64,000 nucleotides of DNA from a bacterium (GTDB lineage Bacteria > Zhuqueibacterota > QNDG01 > JAGLOF01): contig JAFGRY010000029.1 of assembly GCA_016934955.1 (NCBI GenBank), positions 1-64,000 of the forward strand. Direction: 5' to 3'. Below are positions 1 to 8,786 of this stretch, piece after piece. Every line of letters begins with the position of its first letter. Position 1 is the first letter of the stretch. The notes below the pieces were generated by a model, which searched no databases, was not told the origin of the DNA, and saw only the letters and a list, made by a program, of their open reading frames with translations. The translations under genes were made by a program, and so were the position numbers.

Positions 1-2
1 AA

Positions 3-65
3 GGTATCGGTGGATTAACTCCTGAAGAAAAGCTTAAAGAGTACTTTCATCCCCTAAAACTGTAA
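3..65 (+). CDS. C-terminal tail of a protein, possibly transposase (partial)
   Basis: An open frame enters from the left edge and ends with TAA at 63-65. It encodes GIGGLTPEEKLKEYFHPLKL. The 'GGLTPxEKL' ending resembles the extreme C-terminus of rve-type (integrase-core) transposases, where a similar motif follows the catalytic domain. Only 20 residues are visible, so this is a guess from a short motif. It could be any protein tail. Confidence 0.3.
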   Translation, partial: GIGGLTPEEKLKEYFHPLKL

Positions 66-117
66 ACAACGCGGGATTTTCTAACAGATAAAGGAAAAAG
101 GATTAAGGATAATGTAG

Positions 118-136
118 CGGCGGTCGGCGACCGCCG
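118..136. repeat. Perfect 9-bp inverted repeat
   Basis: CGGCGGTCG and CGACCGCCG are exact complements separated by one base. It lies downstream of the partial left-edge frame. It could be a terminator stem, or part of the end of a mobile element, but no T-run follows. Confidence 0.4.
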
Positions 137-228
137 TGGGCGGGGATGGATTTGAATATACAGCAACAGGAGACAGGAGACAGAACCCCGCTCCGTCACC
201 CTGATGTAGAGGGATTCGAAGATGATAT

Positions 229-266
229 AAAAAAGGTGACGCCGAAGGAACGGGCGTCACCTTTTT
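229..266. terminator. Bidirectional intrinsic terminator downstream of rocD
   Basis: GGTGACGCC pairs with GGCGTCACC across a ~9 nt loop. The stem is flanked by an A-run on the left and a T-run on the right, so it can end transcripts from either strand. It sits 18 bp past the rocD stop, which is read on the minus strand. Confidence 0.85.
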
Positions 267-283
267 CAATAGTACCGTTTGGA

Positions 284-1489
284 TCAGTTGAGCGTTGTCA
301 GAATTTTCTCTATCCGTTCGAACGCCCAGTCTATCTCGTCCCTGGTGATGACCAGGGGCGGGGCGAAGCGGATGGTGTCTTCATGGGTCTCTTTGCAGAG
401 CAGCCCCTCTTTCATGAGCGCTTCGCAGAACCTGCGGGCGCCGCCTGCCGCCTTGTGCAGCTCGACGCCGATGAGCAGGCCGCGGGCCCGGACTTCCTTG
501 ATATGCCTGCTCTTGATCGTGCGCAGTTTTTCACTGAAGTAAGCGCCCAGTTTCTCGGAATTTTCGATCAGTTTTTCTTCCTGCAGCACTCTGATCGCCT
601 CCCGGGCGATGGCGCAGGCCAGGGGATTGCCGGCGAAGGTCGAGCCGTGCTCGCCCGGGGTGAAGACACCGAGAATCTCTTCGCTGGATACAACCGCGGA
701 AACCGGATAGAAACCGCCGGACAGTGCTTTGCCCATGATGAAGATATCGGGCTGCACGTTTTCATGCTGACAGGCGAATTTCTTGCCGCAGCGGCCGAGG
801 CCGGTCTGGATTTCATCGAAGACCAGCAGCACATTGTGCTTCGTGCAGATGTCGCGTGCCTGCTTCAGGTATCCTTCCGGGGGAATGATGACCCCGCCTT
901 CGGCCTGGATCGGTTCGACCATAAACGCAACGGTGTTGTCGGTAATGGCCGCTTCCAGGGCGGCGGCGTCGCCGAAAGGAACCGTCACGAAACCGTCGGG
1001 ATAGGGCCCGAAATATTTTTTATACAGCTCGTCGGTGGAGAATCCGACGATGGTGGTGGTGCGTCCGTGAAAGTTGCCGGCGCAGGTGATGATTTCGGCC
1101 TTGTCCAGGGGCACGTTCTTTTTCGTGTATCCCCATTTACGCACTGTCTTGATCGCGGTTTCCACCGCTTCGGCGCCGCTGTTCATGGGAAGCATCTTCT
1201 CCATGCCGGCCAGCTCACAGACCTCCTTGCAGAGGAAGGCCAGCTGGTCGTTGCGGAAGGCGCGGCTGGTGATGGTGAGCTTCTGGACCTGTTCGGTCAG
1301 GGCTTTGGTGATGCGGGGATGGCAGTGTCCCTGGTTCACCGACGAATAGGCGGCGAGAAAGTCGAGATATTTTTTACCCTCCACATCCCAGACCCAGATG
1401 CCTTCGCCTCTGGTGAGAATGACATCCAGGGGGTGGTAGTTGTGAGCGCCGTACTTGTCTTCGATGTTGATGAGTTCCCGGGTATTCAT
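284..1489 (-). CDS. rocD: Ornithine--oxo-acid transaminase
   Basis: A 401-residue class III, PLP-dependent aminotransferase. It interconverts ornithine and 2-oxoglutarate with glutamate-5-semialdehyde and glutamate, linking arginine and proline metabolism in the cytosol. Visible motifs are NSGAEAVE (103-110), which binds the cofactor phosphate, FDEIQTG (from 224) with the Asp that contacts the pyridine nitrogen, and the Schiff-base Lys254 in MGKALSGGF. The start ATG follows CAGGAGA at good spacing. Length and the N-terminal [11 protein letters not shown] segment match RocD rather than acetylornithine transaminase. It is transcribed alone and ends at a strong terminator. Arginine is also consumed by the decarboxylase at 28.4 kb. 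Confidence 0.93.
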   Translation of the reverse strand: MNTRELINIEDKYGAHNYHPLDVILTRGEGIWVWDVEGKKYLDFLAAYSSVNQGHCHPRITKALTEQVQKLTITSRAFRNDQLAFLCKEVCELAGMEKMLPMNSGAEAVETAIKTVRKWGYTKKNVPLDKAEIITCAGNFHGRTTTIVGFSTDELYKKYFGPYPDGFVTVPFGDAAALEAAITDNTVAFMVEPIQAEGGVIIPPEGYLKQARDICTKHNVLLVFDEIQTGLGRCGKKFACQHENVQPDIFIMGKALSGGFYPVSAVVSSEEILGVFTPGEHGSTFAGNPLACAIAREAIRVLQEEKLIENSEKLGAYFSEKLRTIKSRHIKEVRARGLLIGVELHKAAGGARRFCEALMKEGLLCKETHEDTIRFAPPLVITRDEIDWAFERIEKILTTLN

Positions 1490-1667
1490 GAATCGTCTCC
1501 TGTATATAAAAGTGACTATTGCATTGTGGACGGAATTGAAGGAACATCTAGGAGAGGTAGAGTATTTTCACGATCAGAAAAAGGTGCATGCTGCTTCTCC
1601 TGCTGTGCATCCGCAAAAAAGCTTCGCATATGATACAGAAAATAGACCGGAAAAGCAAGTTTTATTC

Positions 1668-1696
1668 TTGACATTCATGTTTGTTTTTTATATTTT
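1668..1696 (+). promoter_or_regulatory. Sigma-70-type promoter of tRNA-Pro
   Basis: TTGACA at 1668-1673, a 17 bp spacer, then TATTTT at 1691-1696. It lies 30 bp before the tRNA. Box sequences and spacing are near consensus. Confidence 0.75.
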
Positions 1697-1725
1697 AAGG
1701 CTCTCCATTTCAGCGGAGAGGGCAT

Positions 1726-1800
1726 CGGGGCGTAGCGCAGCCCGGTTAGCGCGCTTGACTGGGGGTCAAGAGGTCCGGAGTTCAAATCTCCGCGCCCCGA
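1726..1800 (+). tRNA. tRNA-Pro (anticodon GGG)
   Basis: A 75 nt cloverleaf can be drawn by hand. Acceptor stem CGGGGCG pairs with CGCCCCG, anticodon stem CTTGA with TCAAG, and T stem CGGAG with CTCCG around TTCAAAT. The seven-base anticodon loop CTGGGGG places GGG at 34-36, which decodes proline CCC/CCU. The discriminator is A and the CCA end is not encoded. Confidence 0.95.
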
Positions 1801-1808
1801 CACAAACG

Positions 1809-1849
1809 AGCCTGCACTCGCGATTTTCGCGGGGCAGGCTTTGTTTTTT
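1809..1849 (+). terminator. Intrinsic terminator of tRNA-Pro
   Basis: AGCCTGC pairs with GCAGGCT, followed directly by TTGTTTTTT. It lies 9 bp after the tRNA end. Confidence 0.85.
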
Positions 1850-2102
1850 GGAATGGGGATCGGGACACAACCCTGACAGGGTCATGCCGATATATATTGT
1901 TGAGATGTGATCACGTCAGGGTTTCACTCCATGGCCGGCTGGCGGTTCGACATTCCATTTGCTTATTTTTGTTTTTATGGATACATTTTGGTGCATGGTA
2001 TCATTGTCCGGAAAGCAATTCCTGATAGATACGTATTTAGTTGGTAATAGCTGCTGGATGCACTGTTGACAGCGACAAACGAGGACGGAGACCAGGTTGG
2101 CT

Positions 2103-3416
2103 ATGAGAGATCATGCAGACGAACGTACGCTATCCAGGCTGACTGACGAATATATTTCATTCTATCTCTGCTGCGGTTTTTTCCCGGATTTTGACAAGAA
2201 TATCCAGACGAATCTGTTTGCCGGGATCGATCTCGAATTACCGGCCCGCTCTCGAGCCGGTGTGAGTCTGCCGGAAGAAGATCTGGTCGAGGAAGGTACT
2301 CGGATTCTCAGGCAATTGTTCCTTTCTCCGAAGGGAGAGCGGATCATTGTTCCCCTGAGCGGCGGCCTGGACAGCCGAACAGTGCTGGCAGGGCTTGTGA
2401 ACAAGGGGTATAAAGAGAAGATCACCGTTGTGACGTTCGGCGTGCCGGACAGTTACGATTTCGAGATCGGCGGTCTGGTTGCCCGGCGATTCGGTGTGCA
2501 GCAGATGCCGATCAACCTGAATGAGGTACCCGTTACTCTCGAACAGCTCTTGGAACACGCCCGCAACGGTGGCGCCTGGACTTTCCTCTTTGATTCCTTT
2601 TACAATAATCTCATCTGCAGAGAATTCGGGAAAGATGCCGTGTACTGGACCGGATTCATGGGAGGTGAACTGGGTGGTTCCCGGGTCCCGCTCGAGGAAA
2701 GCCTTACCTGGGATCAAGCCCGGCGCGTGTTTGTTAAGAAATATACTGCCTGCCCATCGATCACACTCTGCAGGCCGGGACATGATCCGGCCGATTCACT
2801 GCCTTCAGTGCCGGCATATGACCGGACGCTGCTCAGTTTCGACGACCAGCTTCATTTTGCCAAACAGCAGCATCTCTTTCTCGAGCGGATTATCCGCAGC
2901 AGCGGATGTACGTTTCAAATTCCCTTTCTCAATCCTGAATGGGTGACGTTCATGCTCGGTATTCCCCGCGAATACCGGATAAAGAAATATCTCTATAAAA
3001 AGATACTGCAGCGGGCCTTCCCGGAATTTTTCCGGCTGCCAACTTCCAACAATACAGGGGGAAGACTTGGTATTTCACCAAGCGCATTGACGGGGAGACT
3101 CATCGTGAACAGGCTCTACCGTTACAGTACACGCTATCCTTCGTTCCTGAGCGGTCTCCTCAATCCGTTTCGGACCGCGCTTCACATTCATCAGCGACAT
3201 AATTACGTCGATTATGATGATGTGATCCGGACACACAGCGATTACCGTCAGCTGATCGGACAGTGTATCTCCGACCTGGCAGGAAGAGACGTGGTCCCCT
3301 GGCTCGATCCCGAGGCTGTCCTGGCCGACCATCGTGCGGGTCGCGGCAACTACGGTATCGCACTGTTCCTGCTGACCGCTCTTGAAATCAGTCTCAAGGT
3401 GAATGAAGATATATAA
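2103..3416 (+). CDS. Asparagine-synthase C-terminal domain protein, no glutaminase domain
   Basis: About 437 residues. The ATP-pyrophosphatase P-loop SGGLDSR is near residues 86-92, and the rest matches the synthetase half of AsnB-like proteins (e.g. SSGCTFQIPFLNPEWVTFMLGIPREYRIKKYL split over the 260-300 region). The N-terminal Cys-nucleophile amidohydrolase domain is absent. In its place are ~80 residues without a clear match. Such stand-alone domains activate a carboxylate as acyl-AMP and couple it to an amine, often in surface-polymer or natural-product pathways, but no such genes flank it. RBS GAGGACGGAG suits either this ATG or a TTG two codons earlier. The substrate cannot be told. Confidence 0.8.
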   Translation: MRDHADERTLSRLTDEYISFYLCCGFFPDFDKNIQTNLFAGIDLELPARSRAGVSLPEEDLVEEGTRILRQLFLSPKGERIIVPLSGGLDSRTVLAGLVNKGYKEKITVVTFGVPDSYDFEIGGLVARRFGVQQMPINLNEVPVTLEQLLEHARNGGAWTFLFDSFYNNLICREFGKDAVYWTGFMGGELGGSRVPLEESLTWDQARRVFVKKYTACPSITLCRPGHDPADSLPSVPAYDRTLLSFDDQLHFAKQQHLFLERIIRSSGCTFQIPFLNPEWVTFMLGIPREYRIKKYLYKKILQRAFPEFFRLPTSNNTGGRLGISPSALTGRLIVNRLYRYSTRYPSFLSGLLNPFRTALHIHQRHNYVDYDDVIRTHSDYRQLIGQCISDLAGRDVVPWLDPEAVLADHRAGRGNYGIALFLLTALEISLKVNEDI

Positions 3417-3519
3417 CAACGAACAAAACGAACAACGGATACAGAAAAGAAGCTCAAATGTGTATGTGCAAAACGGGGGCAGCGGTCCGTGTCACCGCAC
3501 GTGCGTTTTTGTATGTTGA

Positions 3520-4677
3520 TTACCTGCCGATATGTTCGTTCAGCCAATTAATGACGATATGATCAAGGCGGATCATTTTTCCTGTCCGGGAATCAACCGG
3601 CGCGTGGCCGCAGTCGGGAAGGATCCCGACGTAATAATCATCGTTGCCGCTCATGTTCATGAAGCGGTGGATGTTTTCCACACTGGCATACGTGGGCACG
3701 ACGATGTCCTGCGCCCCGAACAGGGCCAGCCATCGTTTCCTGAACTGTTTCATCTCCGTCATATAATCGACAGCCAGTGAATGCCAGGTCGGGAGCACGG
3801 CCGTAAAAGCCTCGTTCCGTTCCATTTCCCCTCTGGTGGCGGGCAAATACCGCCTCCCGGAGATTTCTCTCAGCGCTTCTATTTCCCTGTCCATCCGTTC
3901 GATTGTTTCGATATCACCGGTCCCCCAGGCGGCAATGGACCGCGTATGTATCTCTACTACTTCGGCGAAAATCGAGTCCGGAACCTGACGCTGTTTCAGG
4001 CTGCCGGTCTGGGCGTAGATGCGGTCCTCGACCATGCTGACGAAGGTGCCCGCGTAGCTGATGACAAAAGATATCTCCGGAAAGCGGCTGGCCGCGACAA
4101 CGGCAATCCGCCCGCCTTCGCTGCCGCCCAATACACCGATCCTGGCTGAATCGATCCGGGGATGATGTTTCAGGTACCGTGCGCAATTGCCGGCATCCAG
4201 AATGTAATCATCGTAGGTGGTCAATCTGAAATCGCCCTCCGAAGCGCCGGTGCCGCGTTTGTCATGCACGAAAGCGGCATAGCCGCAGTGGGCGAGGATG
4301 GGGGCGATCCAGTCCGGGAGGGATTTTATGGGGCGGGAGCCGTCACCGCCGCCGTTGGTGAGCACGATCAGCGGGTGCTTTTCCGTCCCCAGCGGCAGAT
4401 AGAGCCAGCCGTTGATCCTGAATCCTTCACTGGGAATGGACATGTGCTCGACGGTAAAGGTGGTGTCGGGGACCGCGGTGCCGTCTTCCCGCAGCCTGAA
4501 CAGCGGACCGGACTGGGCGGACCGGTAGCCTTCGAGCCGTTCAGGACTCCGGAGCAGTCTCTCCAGCTCTTCCGGTGTATACTGGTGCGGCAATGCGGCG
4601 GGGTGCGCCTGCGCATAGAGGCCCGCGGGAGGGACGACAAGCATAAGGCAGGTGATCATCTGAGCAGAAATTTTCAT
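3520..4677 (-). CDS. Exported alpha/beta-hydrolase
   Basis: 385 residues with an N-terminal signal peptide ending near AYAQ-like LYAQ (about 20-23). The fold is alpha/beta-hydrolase: oxyanion-side TNGGGDGS, HDKRGTGASEGDF, nucleophile elbow GGSEGG with Ser186, an acid in GAQDIVVP, and the last His in CGHAPVD near the C-terminus. It resembles peptidase S9/dienelactone-hydrolase-like esterases acting in the periplasm. The substrate is unknown. It is divergent from the SDR gene, with which it shares a 210 bp upstream region. Confidence 0.8.
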   Translation of the reverse strand: MKISAQMITCLMLVVPPAGLYAQAHPAALPHQYTPEELERLLRSPERLEGYRSAQSGPLFRLREDGTAVPDTTFTVEHMSIPSEGFRINGWLYLPLGTEKHPLIVLTNGGGDGSRPIKSLPDWIAPILAHCGYAAFVHDKRGTGASEGDFRLTTYDDYILDAGNCARYLKHHPRIDSARIGVLGGSEGGRIAVVAASRFPEISFVISYAGTFVSMVEDRIYAQTGSLKQRQVPDSIFAEVVEIHTRSIAAWGTGDIETIERMDREIEALREISGRRYLPATRGEMERNEAFTAVLPTWHSLAVDYMTEMKQFRKRWLALFGAQDIVVPTYASVENIHRFMNMSGNDDYYVGILPDCGHAPVDSRTGKMIRLDHIVINWLNEHIGR

Positions 4678-4819
4678 GGACCTCTCCTTGCATCGATCGG
4701 CAGCACATTTTGAAAGGGATGAGAGAACGTATGGGTATACCGGTGTTTGCCCCGGTTTGTTTCACCTGTGCCGGCCCGCCGGGAACCGGGGTGTCGAGGT
4801 AATCCGTATACACTATTGC

Positions 4820-4848
4820 TTGCGATTCCTTCCAATCTTGTATACATT
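4820..4848 (+). promoter_or_regulatory. Promoter of the SDR gene
   Basis: TTGCGA at 4820-4825, a 17 bp spacer and TACATT (followed by G) at 4843-4848, 40 bp before the ATG. It has the same form as other promoters in this window. Confidence 0.5.
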
Positions 4849-4888
4849 GCATGGGAAAACAGGATACAGAAACAGTGAGGCTATTGTG

Positions 4889-5647
4889 ATGAATCTGCAG
4901 AACAAAACAGCACTCGTCACCGGGGCTTCCCGGGGGATCGGCCGGGAAATCGCGATCTCCTTCGCCGCTGCCGGCGCCAGAGTCGCGCTGCATTACAATC
5001 AGAGCAGGAAGGCGGCGGAAGAGGTATTCAGCGGGCTGGCCGGTGAGGGGCACACGCTCATTCAGGCCGACATCTCCGATCCCGTTCAGGTGGAAACCAT
5101 GGTTGAAACCGCTGTCGAACGATTGGGATCCCTGGACATTCTGGTCAACAACGCCGCCGCTGTCTTCGAGAAGCGGCCGCTGGCCGACCTCGATTATGAG
5201 GCGTGGCAGGTGGCCTGGAAAAGAACGCTGGATGTCAATCTGACGGGAGCCGCCAATACCGCTTTCTGTGCCGCCAGGCACATGATCCCGAAGAGAAGCG
5301 GCACCATTATCAACATTGGTTCCCGTGGCGCCTATCGCGGTGAAACAACGGCCCTTGCCTATGCCGCCGGCAAAGCCGGTCTGCACGCCCTGAGCCAGTC
5401 TCTGGCGAAATATCTGGGCCGGTTCACTATTACGGTGACCGCCGTTGCCCCGGGGTTTGTGGACACCGATATGAGCAGGGAGGATCTTGCCGGAGAAGAA
5501 CGCGCTTCCATTCTCGGGCAGAGCCCCCTGGGGAGGGTGGCTTCTCCTCAGGAGATAGCCCACACGGTCCTCTTTCTCGCGGCTCCAGGGTCGGAATGGC
5601 TCACCGGCGCGGTCGTTGACTGTAACGGCGCCTCCTACCTGAGATAG
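4889..5647 (+). CDS. Short-chain dehydrogenase/reductase (FabG-like)
   Basis: 252 residues, classical SDR. The cofactor motif TGASRGIG is at 11-18, NNAA near 87-90, and the catalytic Ser145, Tyr158 and Lys162 (YAAGK) are in place. It ends with the usual family C-terminus containing the dinucleotide-fold 'TGAVVDCNGA'. The open frame extends 71 codons upstream, but that part has no SDR homology and spans the promoter, so the ATG at 4889 is chosen. It may be a 3-oxoacyl-ACP reductase or sugar dehydrogenase. It has no neighbouring fatty-acid genes. Confidence 0.85.
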   Translation: MNLQNKTALVTGASRGIGREIAISFAAAGARVALHYNQSRKAAEEVFSGLAGEGHTLIQADISDPVQVETMVETAVERLGSLDILVNNAAAVFEKRPLADLDYEAWQVAWKRTLDVNLTGAANTAFCAARHMIPKRSGTIINIGSRGAYRGETTALAYAAGKAGLHALSQSLAKYLGRFTITVTAVAPGFVDTDMSREDLAGEERASILGQSPLGRVASPQEIAHTVLFLAAPGSEWLTGAVVDCNGASYLR

Positions 5648-5700
5648 CGGCTATCTGCGCGGCCTGGAGCTTCAGCCGAGGAGTAAAAACCAGAGAAATA

Positions 5701-8001
5701 TTACAAATCGAATTTGGCCAGCAGATCCAGTTCAGACTGGGCCATCTGGTTGAGGTTCCGGGCGATCTCGTTTATTTCGCTGAACCGGTCGCTGATGTCA
5801 CGGGTCGCGTCATAGGTCTGGGCGATGGACCGGGAGTTCTCCTTGGAAATGTCGGCGACCTTGTTGACGTTATTGTCCGCCAGCTCGGTCGAGATGACGA
5901 TATTCCTGATCGAGCGGGCGATTTTATCCATCCGTTTTTTCTCTTCCGATACCATGTCATTGAGAGAGCTGAACCCGCTGAGCGCGTCGTTCGCCAGGTT
6001 GGCCGATCCTTTGATGGTCTCCAGCCCCTCCGCCATGATCTGCTTCACGTAGGTGATGCCGTCTTTCAGGTCGGTGACCAGTTTGTTGATGCCAGCCGCC
6101 GCCTGGGTGGTGTTGTCCGCGAGCTGCCTGATCTCGTTCACGATCACCTTGAAGCCTTCCTGCCCCTGGTCTGCATGGGTGACCTGCAGGGTGGCGTTGA
6201 TCGCCAGCATTTTCACCTGGGAGGCGATATCGCCGATGAAGGCCATCACCTCATCGATGGAGACGGAGTAGTGGCTGAGCCGCTCGACCGTGTGCCAGGT
6301 GCTGAGCACGCTTTTTTCCATTGTATCCATTGTCTTGAGGGTGGTGCTCATTGCCGAGGTGCCGTCCTGAACCGCATCGACGGTTGCGGCAGCGGCAGCG
6401 GCGCTTGCCTTGGCCTCTTCGTCGATCTGCTGAATGTAATCGATCAGCGATTCCATGGAACGGGTGGTGGTGTCGATATATTCGGACTGCTTGCTGAGCC
6501 GCTGGGTAATCGCGTTCATCGCCTTGTTGATTTCCGAGGTGGCGCCGCTTACCAGTTCGGTCTCTTTCTGCATCATCTGGCTGATGTCCTGGAGCTTGCG
6601 CGCCTGGGTGACAATGGTGTGGATGAGCGCCCTCAGACTGGCCGGTTCGATGTTGTAGGTGATCACCGGTATCCCCGCATCCACCAGCTCATTGATCAGG
6701 GGAATCATCTGTTTGTCGGGCACAATCGTGACGACGCCGTCATAGCCCTTTTCCCTGGCGGAGGTGAGATAGGGGCCGTAGAGATCGATATCGTAGAAGG
6801 GGGTCTCTTCGGTAACCGTTGGAGTGACGATATCGACGGTGACATTGATTTTTTCAAAACGCTCCACGGCAAGATCGACTCCGTGCTGCACCGTGGCCCA
6901 GAAGGGGTTGTCCCTGCGTCCCAGCATGAGCAGTTTGATGGGGTGTTCATGGGGGAACTGGTGCCCGATCCTGGCAAGTTCGTCTCCTCCCTCGGTGAAA
7001 TCTCCCGACTGTATTCTCCAGGCTTTGTCCACATTGTCCGCGGTGACGACTTCCATGGCGGTCAGGAGGCGGGGGCTGTAGGGCTGCCATTTGTCGACAA
7101 TATGATTGTAGAGGTGGATGAGGGCGTCGTGCCCCTGGGCCAGCGGGTTCTGGGTGAGCGTGACCTGAATAGCGCCGTTTTTAATGAGACGCATGGTGTC
7201 TTCCGTGAGGTCATGACCGATGAGCTTGACCTGTCCGGTCTTATTCAGGTCCATGAGGACCTCGGCGGCGGCCACCGGCGTTGCTCCTTCACAAATGTAC
7301 ACGCCGTTTACCGTGTTATGCTCTTTCAGCGCCGCTTTCAGGTTCTCGGTGCAGAATATGTGTGATTCCTGGGTTTCAAAGACATCCACGATGGAGATCT
7401 GGGGGAACGCTTCTTTGATAACGCTTTCAAACCCGAGTTGACGAAGACGCGTACCCACATGACGGCCGGATCCGATGAGGACCCGTCCCCTGCCGTTGAG
7501 GAGCTCCCCCATGATTTCGCCGCATTTTCTCCCTTCCAGAAATGAATCGGCACCGATGTAGCAGAGACGCCGGCAGGGATCGAAGGTGATGTCGTTAATG
7601 GCGCTGAAGATGATCGAAAGGGAACGGAGCGTGGCGTTGAGGATCTCCACGGGTTTTTGCAGCAGGGGGTTATCCGTGGGCGGCAGCGGTCTGGAGTTCA
7701 GTGATATCTGTCTTGAAATGTGTCCGGTGCTGATGCCGTCAATGATCTCCTGCATCTGCTTCAGGTCATGGAGGATGAGCGTATCGTGCATGTGCGCATA
7801 GGGATGTACCTGATGCTCGAGGTTGCGGTAGATGACCGCGATTACAAAAAGTCCGGTGAATCCGGTTATGAGAACAGCCGCTGCGAGAACGAGGCCCGTC
7901 GCTGTTCCGGTATCAGGCAGTAATGTCAGCGAAACGACGAGAAAGACCAGAATCAGTCCAAACCCCGCGATACAGAGAATTTTCTGCCTGCCTATGCTCA
8001 T
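5701..8001 (-). CDS. Chemoreceptor with internal periplasmic-binding-protein-like domains
   Basis: 766 residues. Two membrane helices lie close together (about 5-25 and 31-52) with a short loop. Next comes a stretch resembling type I sugar-binding proteins (LacI/RbsB fold), apparently two copies: one around 140-330 (IGHDLTEDTMRLI, TLTQNP) and a partial second around 350-480 (DGVVTIVPDKQMIPLINELVDAGIPVITYN). The methyl-accepting signalling region is C-terminal, with the conserved hairpin tip in IASQVKMLAINATLQ. Because no further helix separates them, ligand-binding and signalling parts should both be cytoplasmic. ATG 8001 follows GGAGCGACGG. A longer upstream frame to 8214 is low-complexity and unlikely. 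No che genes are nearby. Confidence 0.8.
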   Translation of the reverse strand: MSIGRQKILCIAGFGLILVFLVVSLTLLPDTGTATGLVLAAAVLITGFTGLFVIAVIYRNLEHQVHPYAHMHDTLILHDLKQMQEIIDGISTGHISRQISLNSRPLPPTDNPLLQKPVEILNATLRSLSIIFSAINDITFDPCRRLCYIGADSFLEGRKCGEIMGELLNGRGRVLIGSGRHVGTRLRQLGFESVIKEAFPQISIVDVFETQESHIFCTENLKAALKEHNTVNGVYICEGATPVAAAEVLMDLNKTGQVKLIGHDLTEDTMRLIKNGAIQVTLTQNPLAQGHDALIHLYNHIVDKWQPYSPRLLTAMEVVTADNVDKAWRIQSGDFTEGGDELARIGHQFPHEHPIKLLMLGRRDNPFWATVQHGVDLAVERFEKINVTVDIVTPTVTEETPFYDIDLYGPYLTSAREKGYDGVVTIVPDKQMIPLINELVDAGIPVITYNIEPASLRALIHTIVTQARKLQDISQMMQKETELVSGATSEINKAMNAITQRLSKQSEYIDTTTRSMESLIDYIQQIDEEAKASAAAAAATVDAVQDGTSAMSTTLKTMDTMEKSVLSTWHTVERLSHYSVSIDEVMAFIGDIASQVKMLAINATLQVTHADQGQEGFKVIVNEIRQLADNTTQAAAGINKLVTDLKDGITYVKQIMAEGLETIKGSANLANDALSGFSSLNDMVSEEKKRMDKIARSIRNIVISTELADNNVNKVADISKENSRSIAQTYDATRDISDRFSEINEIARNLNQMAQSELDLLAKFDL

Positions 8002-8537
8002 CCGTCGCTCCGTACGTCTGTCCCGGGGAGCCGCCCGGAGCATCGAGGCATGACCTGCCGCACCGCGCCGCCGGGGTTCCGGGCTCCCTCTATTATTATT
8101 GCATTCTTCAGTACAAAGATTGTTCCAAACGTCGCCGAACGCGTGCCGGGACTGTTGTTGAGGTGAATCGGCAGTGTTTCCATCTTTCAAAAAGTAATAC
8201 GCGAGGGTGAGCATTTACTTATGAAAGACGGTGCGCCGGATCACGATCGCACCTGTTCCTGCAGTTCCCGGCCTCTCTTGTCGGCAGGGCCTGGTAAGCC
8301 GAAAAAAATGACTTGATATCTTCATCGCCGGATTGGTACCTTATGGATGCAATTATCCCCCCTATGGCAGTGCCATGCATCCGTCTCGATTACCTGTTCG
8401 ATTCGCTTGCCGCGTATCCGGGTGCAGGCCGTTTCGGCCGTGATCAGGTGCTGTACAGCGCTCGTGTGCTTCGGTGGGGGCCGGACGATCCGGTCCCGTG
8501 TACACACATGTAACAACAATTGAAGAGGAGAGAGACA
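8002..8537. other. Intergenic region between divergent genes
   Basis: 536 bp with no convincing gene. The left part is the upstream region of the chemoreceptor. The right part contains a possible promoter (TTGATA, 18 bp, TACCTT at 8313-8342) for the DUF2892 gene, which would leave a ~190 nt leader with no recognised riboswitch. Confidence 0.4.
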
Positions 8538-8735
8538 ATGAAGAACATGGGAAAACTCGACAGGTATATCCGGCTCATTCTCGCCGCGGTGATCGCGGTG
8601 CTCTATTTCAACAAGAATATCGACGGCACAGCGGCCATCGTACTGGGCATTATCGCGATTGTTTTTATCATCACCAGTGCGGCGGGATTCTGCCCGCTCT
8701 ACGTTCCGTTCAAGATTAAAACCCTGAAAAAATAG
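8538..8735 (+). CDS. DUF2892 family small membrane protein
   Basis: 65 residues with the order: charged N-terminus (KLDRYIRLILA), two hydrophobic helices and the conserved 'AAGFCPLYVPF' turn with a Cys. This matches DUF2892 (YgaP membrane part), often found next to rhodanese domains, though none is attached here. GAGGAGAG sits 5 bp before ATG. The function is not established. Confidence 0.85.
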   Translation: MKNMGKLDRYIRLILAAVIAVLYFNKNIDGTAAIVLGIIAIVFIITSAAGFCPLYVPFKIKTLKK

Positions 8736-8745
8736 TCACCGGTCA

Positions 8746-8782
8746 GCAGGCGGATGTGCCGGAGGCAGCGGCCTCCGCCTGC
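8746..8782. terminator. Hairpin between convergent genes
   Basis: GCAGGCGGA pairs exactly with TCCGCCTGC. It lies in the 51 bp between the convergent DUF2892 and transporter genes. There is no clear U-run, so it may be a weak bidirectional terminator. Confidence 0.45.
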
Positions 8783-8786
8783 GCTG

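Noticed and set aside
146-1633. 495-codon plus-strand frame opposite rocD
   Set aside because: Antisense shadow of rocD with no protein-family resemblance and atypical composition.
8002-8214. 71-residue N-terminal extension of the chemoreceptor
   Set aside because: Low-complexity Arg/Pro/Asn-rich sequence before a good RBS and ATG at 8001; no homology to sensor N-termini.
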